Shown here piece after piece: positions 36,208 through 51,200 of a stretch of DNA of 60,000 nucleotides; the stretch's first letter is position 1, and the number at the start of each line of letters is the position of its first letter. Below the pieces are notes generated by a model. That model was not told the origin of the DNA. It worked only from the letters and a program-made list of their open reading frames with translations, and did not search any database. Made by a program: the position numbers and the translations under genes. Location: the NCBI GenBank assembly GCA_903813345.2, contig CAIIXF020000001.1, positions 5,024,001-5,084,000 of the forward strand, in the 5' to 3' direction. The stretch is from Owenia fusiformis. Lineage: Eukaryota; Annelida; Polychaeta; Sabellida; Oweniidae.

Positions 36208-39200
36208 GTGAGCCTATGTTAAAACTCACACCAGAAATATGTTACTATTACACAAAAAGTTGATTAGGCTAGCTAAAAACATTATGACATCGCAAATCCT
36301 GCGGTAAAATGATTGAAAATTAAATACAGATTCATACAAATGTACTAATATACATGGTGTAGAAATCAAAGAACCATGGAATATTAATGCAACAATCATC
36401 CGAGAAAAAAGGCTCTGAATGTCGTTTATATTTCTGCCGTAACTCATTCTGAAAATGCCACTTCGGTCTAAATACTCTAGTTCAAGAATTTCTGAAATTA
36501 ATCTCAATTATGAAGTTATCTGACATTTTATAAACACTTTTTGAGGATAATCGATTTTCTCCTTTACAGATACCACTTTGAAAATGTATTTTCCCGCCAA
36601 TTTCAAAATACGCATTTTTTTTTTAAATGTAAAATGTTTTACAAAAAAATGTAAAATATGATTCGAATGAGCATTAATAAGAATTTCCGTGTACAAGAGG
36701 TTCGTTAAATAAAAACAAAATTCAAATTACAAAATTCAAATCACTTTTCTCCGTTTGGGTACGTCGGATATACGAAAGCTATTTATCTTATGTGCTTATT
36801 GCTTTGATTTATAAATCAACACGAGGAGCGATGTGTAGTTGATGAATATAATTTGTTGTAGAATTGGAGTTTGCAATAGTCCTAAAATCAAAACTTTGTT
36901 TAAAAACATCTTTAAACCCGAATTAAAGATATAGCAGTCTGATAAGAATCTTACCCTTTATGTTGTTATAAAATAGCCCTCCATTTATAACAAGCTAAGG
37001 CAGCTGATAATACATCAATTGCAGTTTTTAAGAGTACATTAATATATAAACATCAGTTTGCTTATATACCTAACATCATGAAAAGGGACATGGATTTTCT
37101 GAATTTCCATCCAAATCAGAAATATATTTTTGAAAATATGAAAATATGATTCGAATGAGCATTAATAAGAATTTCCGTGTACAAGAGGTTCGTTAAATAA
37201 AAACAAAATTCAAATTACAAAATTCAAATCACTTTTCTCCGTTTGGGTACGTCGGATATACGAAAGCTATTTATCTTATGTGCTTATTGCTTTGATTTAT
37301 AAATCAACACGAGGAGCGATGTGTAGTTGATGAATATAATTTGTTGTAGAATTGGAGTTTGCAATAGTCCTAAAATCAAAACTTTGTTTAAAAACATCTT
37401 TAAACCCGAATTAAAGATATAGCAGTCTGATAAGAATCTTACCCTTTATGTTGTTATAAAATAGCCCTCCATTTATAACAAGCTAAGGCAGCTGATAATA
37501 CATCAATTGCAGTTTTTAAGAGTACATTAATATATAAACATCAGTTTGCTTATATACCTAACATCATGAAAAGGGACATGGATTTTCTGAATTTCCATCC
37601 AAATCAGAAATATATTTTTGAAAATATATATCGACGGACCAATGATGTGAATTCCAAGAGTTTATATATCACGGTTGTATATTCCAGTTTTGAACTTTGC
37701 TTCAATTTTAAGTAAATTTAAAAACAGTTCAAACTCAGCAATTATGTTGAGCACTGTTAAGGCGCGTAAACAAAAGTCTTTCAATTAAATAATGTGTCTG
37801 CCTTCATTGATATTCAATATAAAGTGATCTACATTCTAGTTTATTTTTTCCATAGTAAATTAAAAGCAGGATCAAAAATCGTTTTCTCATTACCGGTCAT
37901 ACAAATTCAAACATAAACATGCGGATAGTTATCCATTGGGGATATAAGGTTGCTAATCTTTTGGAGGGTAGTTTAGATTATGGAGTGATCCAACCCAACC
38001 GTAACGATGGCGAATTATAAGCCGCAAAAAAGCGCGTGATTTACAGATTGGAGTCATTGATGCCTGACGAACTAGGTGGTAATGGAGAGGCTCTATTTTC
38101 TTTAGCGTAATTGGCCGAGGTACAAGGGACCATGTGATATGTGAACGGGGAAACGAGAGAATCGACATATTGTGTAAACTCTCGGGCTCTACTTAATTAG
38201 TGTATGTAGAACTTTACCAGTCATACACATCCCGATATATCGTTTTACTTTCAAAATAACGATAATGATACATAGAACGAGAATGAAAACAGTACCCCAG
38301 TCCCCCACGACGCTGTGAAAGTTTCATGCAACTTTCTCCGGGCTATTTTTGCAAATAATTGGCCTACTAAGGTGTTTCCTGAAGTAAAACAAATATGTTG
38401 CATAAACCTCCCGGTGTGGTCAAAAAAAGATCAGGGATATCTGATGATGGGCACCACTGTGAGCCTTTCGGGACAGCACACGCCAGATGTGGGGAAATCA
38501 TTTTGATTGCATCCCGTTAATAGTGTCATTAATGTCATCATTAATTTGAATATCGAAATGGGATTATCATAATTCTAAACAATCACATGTTAAGTTTTAT
38601 TTCAAAGTTTAAGAAGCTTCCATATAGATTTACTTTTTAGTTTTACCATACCTAGATCTGCATGTAGATGGATGCATTTAGAACAAATTATTTGGGGGTG
38701 TGACCTGATTATCTCAAATGGCTCTATCTACACGCTAACTAATCTTGAAACGGTCGAAGAACAACCCAAACAGTGTCTGCGACGACAGAGGTACATTTAC
38801 GGGTAAGATAACCAGGAAATATGTGTCCCATAATGCTAGTAACTCACTCAAAACATTCCACGCAAGTACAGACCACAAGAGCTGTTGAAACCTGACCAGA
38901 TTTATAGCCGAAAAAGTATAAGATATGATTGCAAAATATGCCCTACAATCTCTAAACTCTGACAATCAGGCAGTGAGCCACTGGGTGAAAAAGACCAATA
39001 TTTGTTTTCTGCGCAGGTTTTCTGCGCATCTTCTTTCGGCTGAAATATTTAGGCTATTTTCATCCCGAAATACTCTCCAACTATCAAAGTACTCGTAACC
39101 TACGTCTGGCGAACTTATTGAAGAACATTTTAAGACCGAATTCGTGGAAATTGATCAATTATATCGAGTATAACTTGCCGATTGAATTTTTTTTCGAAAA

Positions 39201-42200
39201 ATTGATCTTCCCTTTTTCGTAGATTTTGACTAAACGCCGACTCTGCCCCGATTTTATTTTTTAACTAAACGATTGCCATTAATGTCATGTTTCCAAATAA
39301 CGTAAAACCACAAGTGAGCCTTGAGTGGCCCGATGAAGATACACTTTTTCTTTTTCAGTTTTGTAGATTTATCGAAAAAAACAAGATGGCGGCCGAAATA
39401 ATTTTTCGAAAAGTCCAATTCAGAATATATTTTCTTTGATACTAACATAAACAGAGTCGTATTCAATTTTTCGAGGTTATAATTACTAAATATAATGTTT
39501 ATAACTTCTATTCCAGCACCAGACGAATGCCTAGGTTCGTGAATCGTGTAAAAATCGTCCATGATTGATTATTTCAATTTTTCAAGAATTTTTTTAGAAT
39601 GTTTTTGTCATTATCCGCTTCGTACATGTCATACCATCAAAAGACTAAAATTGTCAAATGATATATTGTTATTCTTCAATTAGTGTTTTGAAAACGGTTA
39701 TCGTACACTATAAAAAAGTTCTATATGTAGAGTTTTCAGGTGAACCATGGGTTCCAGATGGTGGTAGTCCATGGGTGAACAGAAAGTAGAAAAGTCAAAA
39801 CTGACTGGGAGTCATGTACACCACAGAGTGGGTAAAGGCTAGAGACCAAGAACTGAACCAAATAATAACGACAAAACAATCGATTTGGACACCAAGGGCT
39901 ACTCTTTCCATCAAAAAGTTAATGTTTTCTTGACATAGACATGTAGCACTGGGGCTAGTGCAGTAGTGTGAAGACTAAACTAGCATTTCATATTATCAGC
40001 ATATTGTGCACTAAGAAAGCAAGGGGATTCAAATTCAAAAATATTTCTCTATCTATGTATGCGTACAATACTGAAATGCTATCCTACATGGATATTATAA
40101 CAGAATAAAGTATTTGCTTAGTTCATATACAAAGTTATATATATTTATCAAAAGATCATGATTTCCATGTCTTTGCTAAGCTTTATTTCATGGAATGTTA
40201 TCATTATATATTGTGATATACTGCAGCATTTCATATTATCAGCATATTGTGCACTAAGAAAGCAAGGGGATTCAAATTCAAAAATATTTCTCTATCTATG
40301 TATGCGTACAATACTGAAATGCTATCCTACATGGATATTATAACAGAATAAAGTATTTGCTTAGTTCATATACAAAGTTATATATATTTATCAAAAGATC
40401 ATGATTTCCATGTCTTTGCTAAGCTTTATTTCATGGAATGTTATCATTATATATTGTGATATACTGCAGTGAAACTGGTAAAAAGTTACATATTTCAGTA
40501 TTTGTAAAATCTTTGTGAATACTGAATAGTATACAGATTCATATATCATTAATGCAAAATAAAAAAGCAGTTGATTCTTTTGGGCTCAAATGTACACACA
40601 AAACATAGCACCTTTCATACAAATGTTCATGAGCTATTTGAAACCTGTATAAAGCAAAAAATAAAACAATACTACATTTGCAATACAAAAAACTTCCTAA
40701 ATGCCAATTAGCATGTTCCCATACCAAATAATTTTTACAAAGTACTTGTTAAGTGTATTTTCACCCAAAAGAAATACCAAAATGTTCAAATATAGGTCAA
40801 ATGTCATCATTTGAAGCAAAATATAGAAAATGCTAGAACTTGGGTAAAATGTACTATAGTAGCCAATGGCACACTTATGTGAATAACAGTACAAAGCAAT
40901 AATGAATTGCCTCAAATACCATGATTGTTTAGAGAATTGCACTTTACTTCAGTATTCGTTACACACATGAACATCTTTCTTTATATTTACTTGCATAACA
41001 TGGCTTTACTTGTAAATACCCATATATCTGTAAGCCATAGATATACCATTGCATAAATTTACATATATTTGTACCTAATGCTTCATGTTATACTAATATG
41101 TTATTCAAAATTTTTGTATTGACTTCTGACTATTTCTAACTACTGAAACTTATTTTCTCGCTTACATATTTTCATTGATTTAATACACGTTATATAACAC
41201 AGGGCTTAATAATAATAACCGCCTGTAAAAAAGGAGTAAATGTTCATATAATCATCTGAGCAAGATCATCTGTCATATAAATTTAGCAGAATATGCATGT
41301 ATTGCATTCAGGTATATATTTTTGTAATTGCACAGATTTGAATATAATGTTATTTTACTTAAAGTTTGAGAGTGATATCTTTATATACTAGATTTATATG
41401 TACATATACATTGTTTATATTGCAAAACCTTTTAATACCTGGGGAACCTTTAACATTATTTACCTGTATAACAGTTTGACACAGTTTGGACAGTTTACAC
41501 ATTCTTCAAATAACAGTAGTGTTTACAAATAAACATGAATTCTTGTCTTGATTAGAGCTGTTTTAAGTATGACATTTCCTGTTTTACAAAATTATATGTT
41601 GCACTTGCAAATATAAGTTTACTGTAAAATACAAATGCATTATATATTCTCATGGTGCATTAAATCTGCAATTTCATGACTGTTACAGACAGCTAGACAG
41701 CAAACCTAGTAGTAAAAAAAATTAGGACAGCTTACACTAGACTAGACTGCAGTACAATATGTTCTACTTTACTTGTACACATATGTGCAAACATGGCAAG
41801 GTTTTTTCACTTGAAAATCATGGACAAAAATGATTCCAATTTATAAAATAAAAAAGCAGCCCATGACTAGTTTGGCTGATTCTGAGTCCTGACTCTCTAA
41901 TTAATTGACGGATGCCTTATATATGCCTGATATACCTACATGTGTATCAAATAACAAAGAAAATATCAGAATAAACACTCTTAGTCATATCAACATAAAT
42001 TTGTTTATTTGGTCAAACATATTCAAATGAGATTCATCATTTTCAAAAAATTAGTAAAATAAAATCTTAACTTCTTACTTAACATAACTTTCTTATAACT
42101 TTGTATTTATGCAATGGGATATCAAACACGTAAAATATGATCTAGGCTAATTAGTAATTACCCACAATTACACAGTCCAGTGTTGAGTTGTAGTGAAGCA

Positions 42201-45200
42201 CATGACTGCTGTGGGTTGTTTCTTGTCCAGCATTCAGGCATTACAACAACTGAAAGAAAAAAGTTTTTAAATAATAATGCAATATACATGACAATAATGT
42301 GTTAATTGTATGGATTGTTATTACTAGTTATTACGGACATTAACAAGCCACGGGCTATTCTTTTTTGAAAACTATAATAAAACAACTTGTAAAAGTTGAA
42401 TTAAATTGGCAGATATAAGTCATACATTAGAAAATTACCAACCAAAATTACCAGTTTAAGCATTGGTGTGACCACTGATGAGTTTCAAAGGCACAAATCA
42501 TAAAGACAATACAATATTTATTATTTTCTAATAAGTATTATGTTGATCGGAAATTTTTTGCTAGATCCCACATTAAGCGGCCATTTTGAATTTTACGAGG
42601 CCTGAGACAGAAAAATTATTAATTTTTGCAATATACTTTAGATTTTTTCTAATTTGAGTATAATAAAGCTATACTTCAGAAAGATCTCAAAATTGACAAA
42701 AATTCCTGTTTTCTGACCCCCATACACAAAATTAAAATTCATACACTTTAATACAGTAGAACCTTTACTAGTAAACATGTCCTATTGAATCCCTACCAAC
42801 AGTTAACCTTTCTAGTTAGCAAGCGAACACTTCTCTGTCAAATCCATTCCATCAGTTAACATTTATATTTGGCAAAAGTTTTTTCTCCCATTGAGTCCCA
42901 TATTAAAACTTATTAATTTTAATACAGTAAAACCTGCGCTAATGAACACCTCTCTATTGAACCCCTGTAGACAGTTAACAAATATTCATTGTGCACAGGT
43001 TTTACTATATTCACATACTTAACAAATAACTACATACCATTAATCATCAATGAATATGTGGCACTAAACAATCAGCAAACCCCAATAGATCCTGCCTATC
43101 ACCACTGCATCCCATCTATTTCCACTGCTTCTCACCCCCTGCTTCCTGCTGGTCCATGTGTGGTCCCCATCTTCGGTTAGTCCATGCCCACCTATTACCC
43201 GCCTTCCAAAACCTAAATTTAACAGAAAATATGTTACTTAAGTTTAAAAATGGAATGCATGCTTTTGATATCTATAGTACACAACCTTAAAATCTGTAGT
43301 AAATATGTGCAACTGATAAACAGGTGACTTGAACACAGAAGTATACTGAACAATACAGGTTGACACAATGTTATTTTTCCTATGATGCATAGTCCTGGTT
43401 AATACAAAAACAATCAATCCTTATATTATTTCAGTATTTTAGAGTAAAAACTGTATTCTGTCACATAGTATTCAGGGGTGATGCTAGAATTGCCAACAAA
43501 CAGGTACAGGTATATCTTAGCAGGATTTTATTATTATGTTTTAAGAATATAATCACCTCCAAGTCCAGTATGAATTACTGATCAGCTTCTCCAGCACAGC
43601 ATAACAACAGGAAAGTCCATCCAACCTTAAACAAACAAAAAAGAATGATAATAACATTGCAAAAACCAAACTAGATATTCTCCCTTTTTAAGCTCTGATT
43701 CAAATGAAGCCAGAAGGGCTCACATTGGATATTTTACCCAAAATGTTTAAGGACCTAGCAAGAAAAGAGTACAGTTAAAGAAAACAAAGAATGAAATCCT
43801 GTGCTAAGGGCTGATCAGACCCCTCCCTTCCAAGGCGATTGCTCTACCACCAAGCTTTTCCCTATCAACATTACATATAACTGAAAACTAGACCCTAAAC
43901 TAGACCATACTACTGTATATTTCATATTTATAATTGAAAAACTGAAAGGTGTATACTGGTATATACATATAAATGTGTATTTTGATTTCATATTCTTCAG
44001 CAAGTTTTAACATCAAAATCATATAGGCTATTAAGAATCACATGTTCATGTTTTAAGTGAGCTTGATAATCTAAGGTTGGATTATATGTAAAACTCAATT
44101 ACAATTTTATATTTTCACCAGTTATTTTCACAAAGTCGCCTTTTGTTTTTTCAAGTTTTCCATGTTAAATTTATGATTTCCATTAATTTAGCCTGTTGTT
44201 TTCATTTACAGCCTGCTGTGGGAAATTCTAGTGAAACCTCTGTGTATGAGTTGAAAACCAATATGTTTCTACAATGACTCTAGAATACCTTTGCTTGTTT
44301 GCAATTTTATCATTCTTGGATTCACCACTTAAAATGCATAGAAATAACATACCTTGTATAGCACCTAGAGTGATAATACAGCATTGCCTTTTCTCAACAT
44401 CCACTGGTCAAATGAATGATAATAGGATTGAGGCCCACCTGAAAAAAAAGAAAAATAGTAATAATTTGAAATAAGAAATTGATTACATGAACAAATATTT
44501 CCATAGCCTGGCATATAACATATGTGCGCCATTCCCAGACATTTCGAGAAGGGGGCATCATCAAAGATTTTTTGGGCTCAAAAAAATTTTGGGCCCGAAG
44601 AAGGCCTTAAGGCCCAAAAAAGTGGGCCTTGAGGCCTTATTTTTGAATTCAAGACTAAATTCTGAAGAAAATGGCCCTCAAAATTTGGGCTTTAAGGTTT
44701 CAGGGGCCCAAAATTTTTTCCCGCACGAGCACAGAATTTTTTTTCTCTGACTGGAAATCTGGCCCGCCCCCTTGATGTTTCCCAGATCCGCCCCTGATGT
44801 ATGTGGATACAGAAGATAAGCCAGCCGAGCAACAACAAAAAATGGCCCTTTTGAGGACCAACTCATACTACCAAAAGAGCATTGTATTTATGAATTAGGC
44901 TAGGCCAATATATCTACATAGGCTTATGATTAAAATCAAATAAGCCTACATATGTGTTGGCTTAAGTGTGAATGTTTGACTGATGAGAGACAATTTAAAA
45001 AGTATGATAATTACCTTTGATGGTGATGAGTGATCGATAGCTGCATCTCGTATCACATAACTATATGGTAGTATATCTGAAGACCACACCTAAAAAACAC
45101 ATGAAACTTTCAATTTTGCACATGCTATTTATTGCAAGACTTATGCCTGGCACAACCGTCACCATGTTATTAAGTGTTTTTAAGTTTCGCAAGGATCCTG

Positions 45201-48200
45201 CCATGACTGTGGTATTGTTATCATGAAAGCGCTGGTATAAACGTGACAATGCTATATTATATTGCAATGCATATCATGACCGTGGTAATGTAAAAGCCTT
45301 ATTTTTACAGTGACAATGTTCACATTCTTGAATGAAATTAGAATTTCATTTTGTTGAAATGAATTATGAGTTAAAGTAGTAGTACATGTAGTAGTTGTCT
45401 AGATTAACATATTTAAGGTAGATAAACGATGAAAATTTTCATTACAGTATTCTCATGCTACTAAATGTAATTTAATATAACCATTGTTACGGTCATACTG
45501 TGCTTAAACATCATTACCACGGTCATGACAGGTTTTACAACCATTGCCTCAGTCATACAAGGCTTTTACATTACCATGGTAATGACAGGCCTTGCAATAT
45601 AATATATCAATGTCACGGTCATATCAGGCTTTAACGTTACCACGGTCACGACAGGCCTTGCAATATAATATAGCATTGTCGGTATACCTACCCCCATAAA
45701 TGTAGGGTTATATTGAGTTTTTTTTAAATTTAAGACATTTGTTTCTCAAAATAATTATTTTGACAAACAAATGTCCTAAATATAAAAAAAAAATCAAAAT
45801 AACCCCACATTTATGGGGGTGGTACTACGGTCCTGGTAGGATCCTTGCGAAACTTAATAAAAACACTATAACATGGTGACGGTTGTGCAAAGCATAAGTC
45901 TTGCAACAGATAAGGTCTCAAATTTTGACGGTTGTGCCAGGCATAAGTCTTGCAACAGATAGGGTCTCCAATTTTGTTGAAAATCGGATCAAGAACTTTG
46001 GCTTTTAGTACAAACTCCTTCAATTTATTCGATAAATTGGTAAACCGGAAGTCATATTATCGGTTTTATTTCGTATATATCTCGAAAGATACCTGATGCC
46101 CCGTCAAAACTACTTGAAAATAACGAAAAACGATATGTTTTGAAACGAATTTCAACCATTTTGAACACCAAAGTTTAATGGCCCGCTGAAGATATGGTTT
46201 GCAGCGTACTCTGGTCTCATCGACTCAAAATTTATGTTCGTTGTTCGGACCCTCCAAAAACATACTTCTTTTCAAAGCATCGCAACGTTCTATACACCAA
46301 ATTGAAGAAGAATTTCTTACCTTTTAGAAAATTCAGGTCGCCATATTCATTCTACATGGAGGGGATCCCCTTTTGACTAGAAAGAGGTCGGGGTCGAGAT
46401 CTCGAAAAGTATCGCGAAGGCGCGAGATGTGCCAAATTTTAAAGAGATTTGGAAAAGAAATCTCTCTAAATAGGGCTTGGCGCAGATGACGGCCGATTGC
46501 CTGAATGTGTTAAATTTATTGAAGCACAGTTGGTATAAAGATAGAAATCCGATTTATAATTTCAATCCAGATGCCTAAAATTTAATAAAGAATGGACTGT
46601 TGTTGTGACCTGTAGTCATATTCTCCTCTCCTGGTGAATGGTTCAATGATACAATGGTACAATACATCTCCTCTAGATCTTGATATACATACACTTGGTA
46701 TAATAAAATGTTTGTAAAATGCAATCCGAACTTTTTATGAGAAATATGTCATTGAATTCGATATTCAACATATTTTTTATCTGTGTTCTATTTTCTCACA
46801 TTCGCCAAATTGTGTTTTCTATACTTTTCATGGTTAAAGTTGTCATCTTAGTGTTACTATCGTGATTAAATTGAAGTTGTCTGTATAGTTTTTACGTTTG
46901 CTTCTGCATCTCGTTGGTAAATAAAAGTTAATTTCCTTGGGGTCAGAATCTAGTACAGATGAAGGTCCGATCTTTTAAAGAAGTTAAATGAAACTATCGA
47001 AGAGGATATATGTGTACTCATTCAAATAATACACACAGACTCTACCCTCGTGTAATATGGGTTTGGGGTAGAACATACATTCATGCATTTATAAATCTCC
47101 ATTTTTGAATTATACTCTACAATTCTTTATTGCTTGAATAATGAACTGTCAACATGCTTTTCCAATGTGTAGCTAAAGGAACAATCCGGAAAATTGGTAG
47201 ATTCGATGCACCTTCACAATTCTTTACATTTTGCCCGAAAACATTTCTTAAATAAATGTGAATGAGTTCTGGATTATGATCTATCTTTAACATATCACAT
47301 ATAAGAAAATATGGACTTCAACAACAAAACTACGGGGAATTAACGCACAGACAAAATCAAAACTTCTCGTAAACTAGTGAAACAGATATCAATACATATT
47401 CCCTATGAATTAACTCAAATTGAAGTAAAACAATCTTACATTTTTTTGTTTATTTTGGAGGAAGCGATCTAGTCTAAAATGTATTTGCTCAATTTATGAA
47501 AGAGGATTCTGAACTATAGTAGCGGAATCTGAAATTGAATCTTTGGTTTATAGTTCCATCCGATGCTTCGTTTATCAAAGTTTTGATTTCATCATTGATA
47601 TACGTATTTAATTAAAATTTAACATAAGGTTAAAACCATCATTTGTTTCACAAAAACACTTCTAGGCATGTAAAAGTTAAAACACTAAATTATAGTTTAT
47701 CCAGTTGAGAAAAGTAACTAAAGAAAACAGAGAGATAAGAGTAACTATGCTGTCAACAGACTCACACCATTGTAACACGAAGAAACTGCTCGTAGCAACC
47801 AGACCAGCGAAAACACAACTGAATTTGTCAACACTGCGCTCATATTTCTTCTGGTTTCCACACAGTATCAATCTAACGTGTTTATTTTATAAAGTCTAGC
47901 AAATCGGAAATGGACTTTTAAATGGGAACGTGTGGACAGAACAGAACAAACTGTACTGTAATTTTCCGGATCGTGTTTCTAATGGGATACTTGGGGTAGT
48001 ACGTAATACTCCAGTGTGAGATTAACTACCAGACGTTTCACATAAATCAACTAATGGATATGCCTCTCTGACTAGCGATAATTAATAAGAAATTGATGCC
48101 GCGTACTTAAAGAAAAGTTAATGTTTCTTATCTTAATACCATATCTTGTTTTCACACATTTTGTGTTAAGAAGGTCTTTAGGTTGAGTGGATAAAATGCT

Positions 48201-51200
48201 GAGTTTCTGTCTTGATGGAACGGGCCACCAATAAACAACCTCTGACAGATAAGAATATCTGCTAATTATAACTAATTCGAAAAATATTTACAACCCAAAC
48301 ACGTGTATGAACCATTTGAAAAATATGATGAACGATTTTGCAGATTTTCGTATGATTATCTTGACTGACTATTCGTCAAAATTGAACAGCAAGATTGCCT
48401 CCAAGACAATTGCATTATTAGCAATATAAAACACATCGCGATATCCTTCTGAAATCACTATTTTACTGGATATCGAAAACCCCATGTAAAGTAATCGTCG
48501 CGTTTTTAAATCTTTAAATAAAAATCGTACTAAAATCGTACTACATCATCTTCCAACCGGTTTAATCAACATATATTGGAACGTAATGATTACGTAACAA
48601 GTGACGACTTCTCTATATACTTAGAATGTTGATTTACGTTCTCATTTAACATATATTATTTATTTTTATATCACTATCATATTCCTCACTCTCTGATTGG
48701 TCCATGTAATACACGTGACAAGCGATATCAAATGATATTCACCGGTCCGACTATAAGTCCAGTGTAATTTTAATTTTATATATACCCGGGAGTACATTGT
48801 TATGATTAATTAGACATCAATATTTTGTTATTTCATCAATGTGAGTGAGGAACAAAATGATAAAACAAATATTTAATTATATTTTCGGTGAATACCTGTG
48901 ACTCTTTCTCAAGATTATATTCCACTAGCCCTTTGGGCTTCGTGCACGTGGAATATCACGTGTGAAAGATGCACGAGTATTCACCTCAATAGAATTAAAT
49001 ATTTGTATGATAATATGTCCGGGTCAAATTAAAAATATATCTCATCTTTACCAAAAAAATACCGCATGTGAAACAAAAAGTCGTATAACTAAATTGAACC
49101 TCATTGATGACAAAATAAATAATAGAGAGTAAATGTTAAACTAACTATTAATTTAGCCAATTGTTTAACATCGCTTATTTAAAACCGAAGGTATTACATA
49201 TTTGTTTTTTCTTATTTTTGAACAAAAATTATTATAACATCGTGTAACTATAGTAGACTGAGAAACAAATACTAATTAAAACTAATCAAATTGGGACCAG
49301 AGTCTCATTAGAAGCTAATTACATTATATTATCTGGTGGGGTCATTGCATTTGTTTGATTTTTTATTTGGCATATAACCATAGTGTAACATTTAATAAAG
49401 ATGAAACAAATTGTTGAGTGTTGATATCCAAATACAGGAATAAAAATTTAAAAGTCCAAAATTAACGGACTGCCTCAAACTTTGCGTTTGCGATTGTGAC
49501 ATTTGTGATAATGAAAAGTAACGTGAGAACTTCCCAAATGATTATGGCCCAACAGAATATTAAAATAAATGATTCAATGGTTCCTGATGGCATAGGGGAA
49601 GTTAGGGGAAAAAACTAAGAAAAAATTCAAAATATCTTTTAGCCCTTTGTAATTTCATTTACGAAAGTCTAGATAAAACCATTTTGTGACTTATGATATA
49701 TGCAATACCAGGTAGTTGTACATAGGTATACATTTTAAGATTTTCTAAAATCCCTTAATTATTTTACAATTTTGTGACTTCAGATTCCAATTCGGATAGC
49801 TCCTACCAGTTGGACCTGAGTTCAAAACCAAGAAAAGAACGCACTGCCTTCTCAAAGCACCAAATAAAGGAGTTAGAAAAGGAATTTTCAGTCCACAACT
49901 ATCTGACTCGACTGAGGCGGTACGAAATTGCCGTGGCCCTTGATCTCACAGAGAGACAGGTATGTGGATGGATGTTTTATTTAGCACTTCAAAGAGAATA
50001 AGTAAAGATCTGAAAAATGCAAACTTCTAATTAATTATGGTGACATATTCTCTAATTTTCATGTGTAGATAAAAATGTTTGAAATCTATCGAAAGAATGA
50101 TGGATTTTGTTTTGTTTAATAGTAATAAATAAATTTGCAGAACTATGTTAAATAATCTAAATAATCTGAAAATGTTTGTGAACAGTATCTAATTCGCAAC
50201 AACAAGTTTTAAAATGATATACTACATGTATATAAGAGGATTTCCAATTACTAAAATTACTTGAGTCATCCGATCAATTACTTATGTCTTTTAGTATAAT
50301 GGTTATCTAATATGTTCCTAAATACATTAATTACAGCGGGCCTTAAATGAGTAATAACATTACATATCAAAATTTCTAAACTTTTGATAGATAATTGAAA
50401 TCTTATTTTTGCTACAAGTTTTAAACGTAATTAATATTATAAACGGAAAGTACTGAGTGCTTTTTAAAATCATGTATTTACATTAAAAGAAGTAATGCTT
50501 ATTGGTAGTTGTTAGAACAATTTAATACTTCGAGTTATTATTTGCTTGTTATGAGTAAAATAATTGAACCTACTACTAGTATATGAAAAGTAACTATTAT
50601 TGAGAAGTAACTTGTTCTGCATGTTCATATTTTGGTGTCAGAAGCAATTATGGATCATCCAGAGTCTGCTAGCAATGGGGATACTATTGAGTTTAAAATA
50701 GGGTAAAATAACGCTAAGAGATTTTCAGATTTTATCAATATAATATATATAGGTGAAGTTGAGTATAAAAATGAAGTATTTTTGCCCCATTGAGTTAGAG
50801 ACTTAGTTGACAGACGTTTTTTCAATAAAATAGTGAAAATGAAGTGATAGTATTTGACAGTATTTGCTTCTACCTTTTTAAAATTTGCCTCGCAAATTTA
50901 ATATTTGCCTCGTCAATTTTTAGATTCTGGAAACGTCCCTGTCGACTTTATTGTCAGAAAATAATGTCTAAGAATTATTTAATAACCAAATTAGAAACCC
51001 AAAGTTCCAAACCCATTAAGAAAAGCCTTAATGTTCGAAAATTATATTGAAGTAAGAAGTTGAATAAGAAGTTGTATTTTATGTCTATTGCTTCATTTTT
51101 TAACTCTGACCAATGTACATGTGCATCTACAGTATAGCTTGTCAAAAGTTTAAAGCAAGAATAACATGCGCCATGTTTATGGCAAGAACGAAGTTACCAT

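Larger units (their letters stand above)
36208..49783. other. Mox intron 1 (13.6 kb)
   Basis: AT-rich intron with several repeats listed separately (36.65, 39.98, 42.93, 45.1 and 48.87 kb) and a less AT-rich block at 37.95-38.58 kb. A G/C homopurine-like patch near 44560-44790 (GGCCC/AAAATTTTGGGC phrases ending GGATCCGCCCC-like on the complement) looks like an unidentified interspersed repeat. No additional exon is recognised. Confidence 0.5.

Noticed and set aside
44487-44866. ORFs on both strands in the GGCCC/AAAATTTT patch
   Set aside because: Low-complexity, likely an interspersed repeat; peptides are not recognisable.
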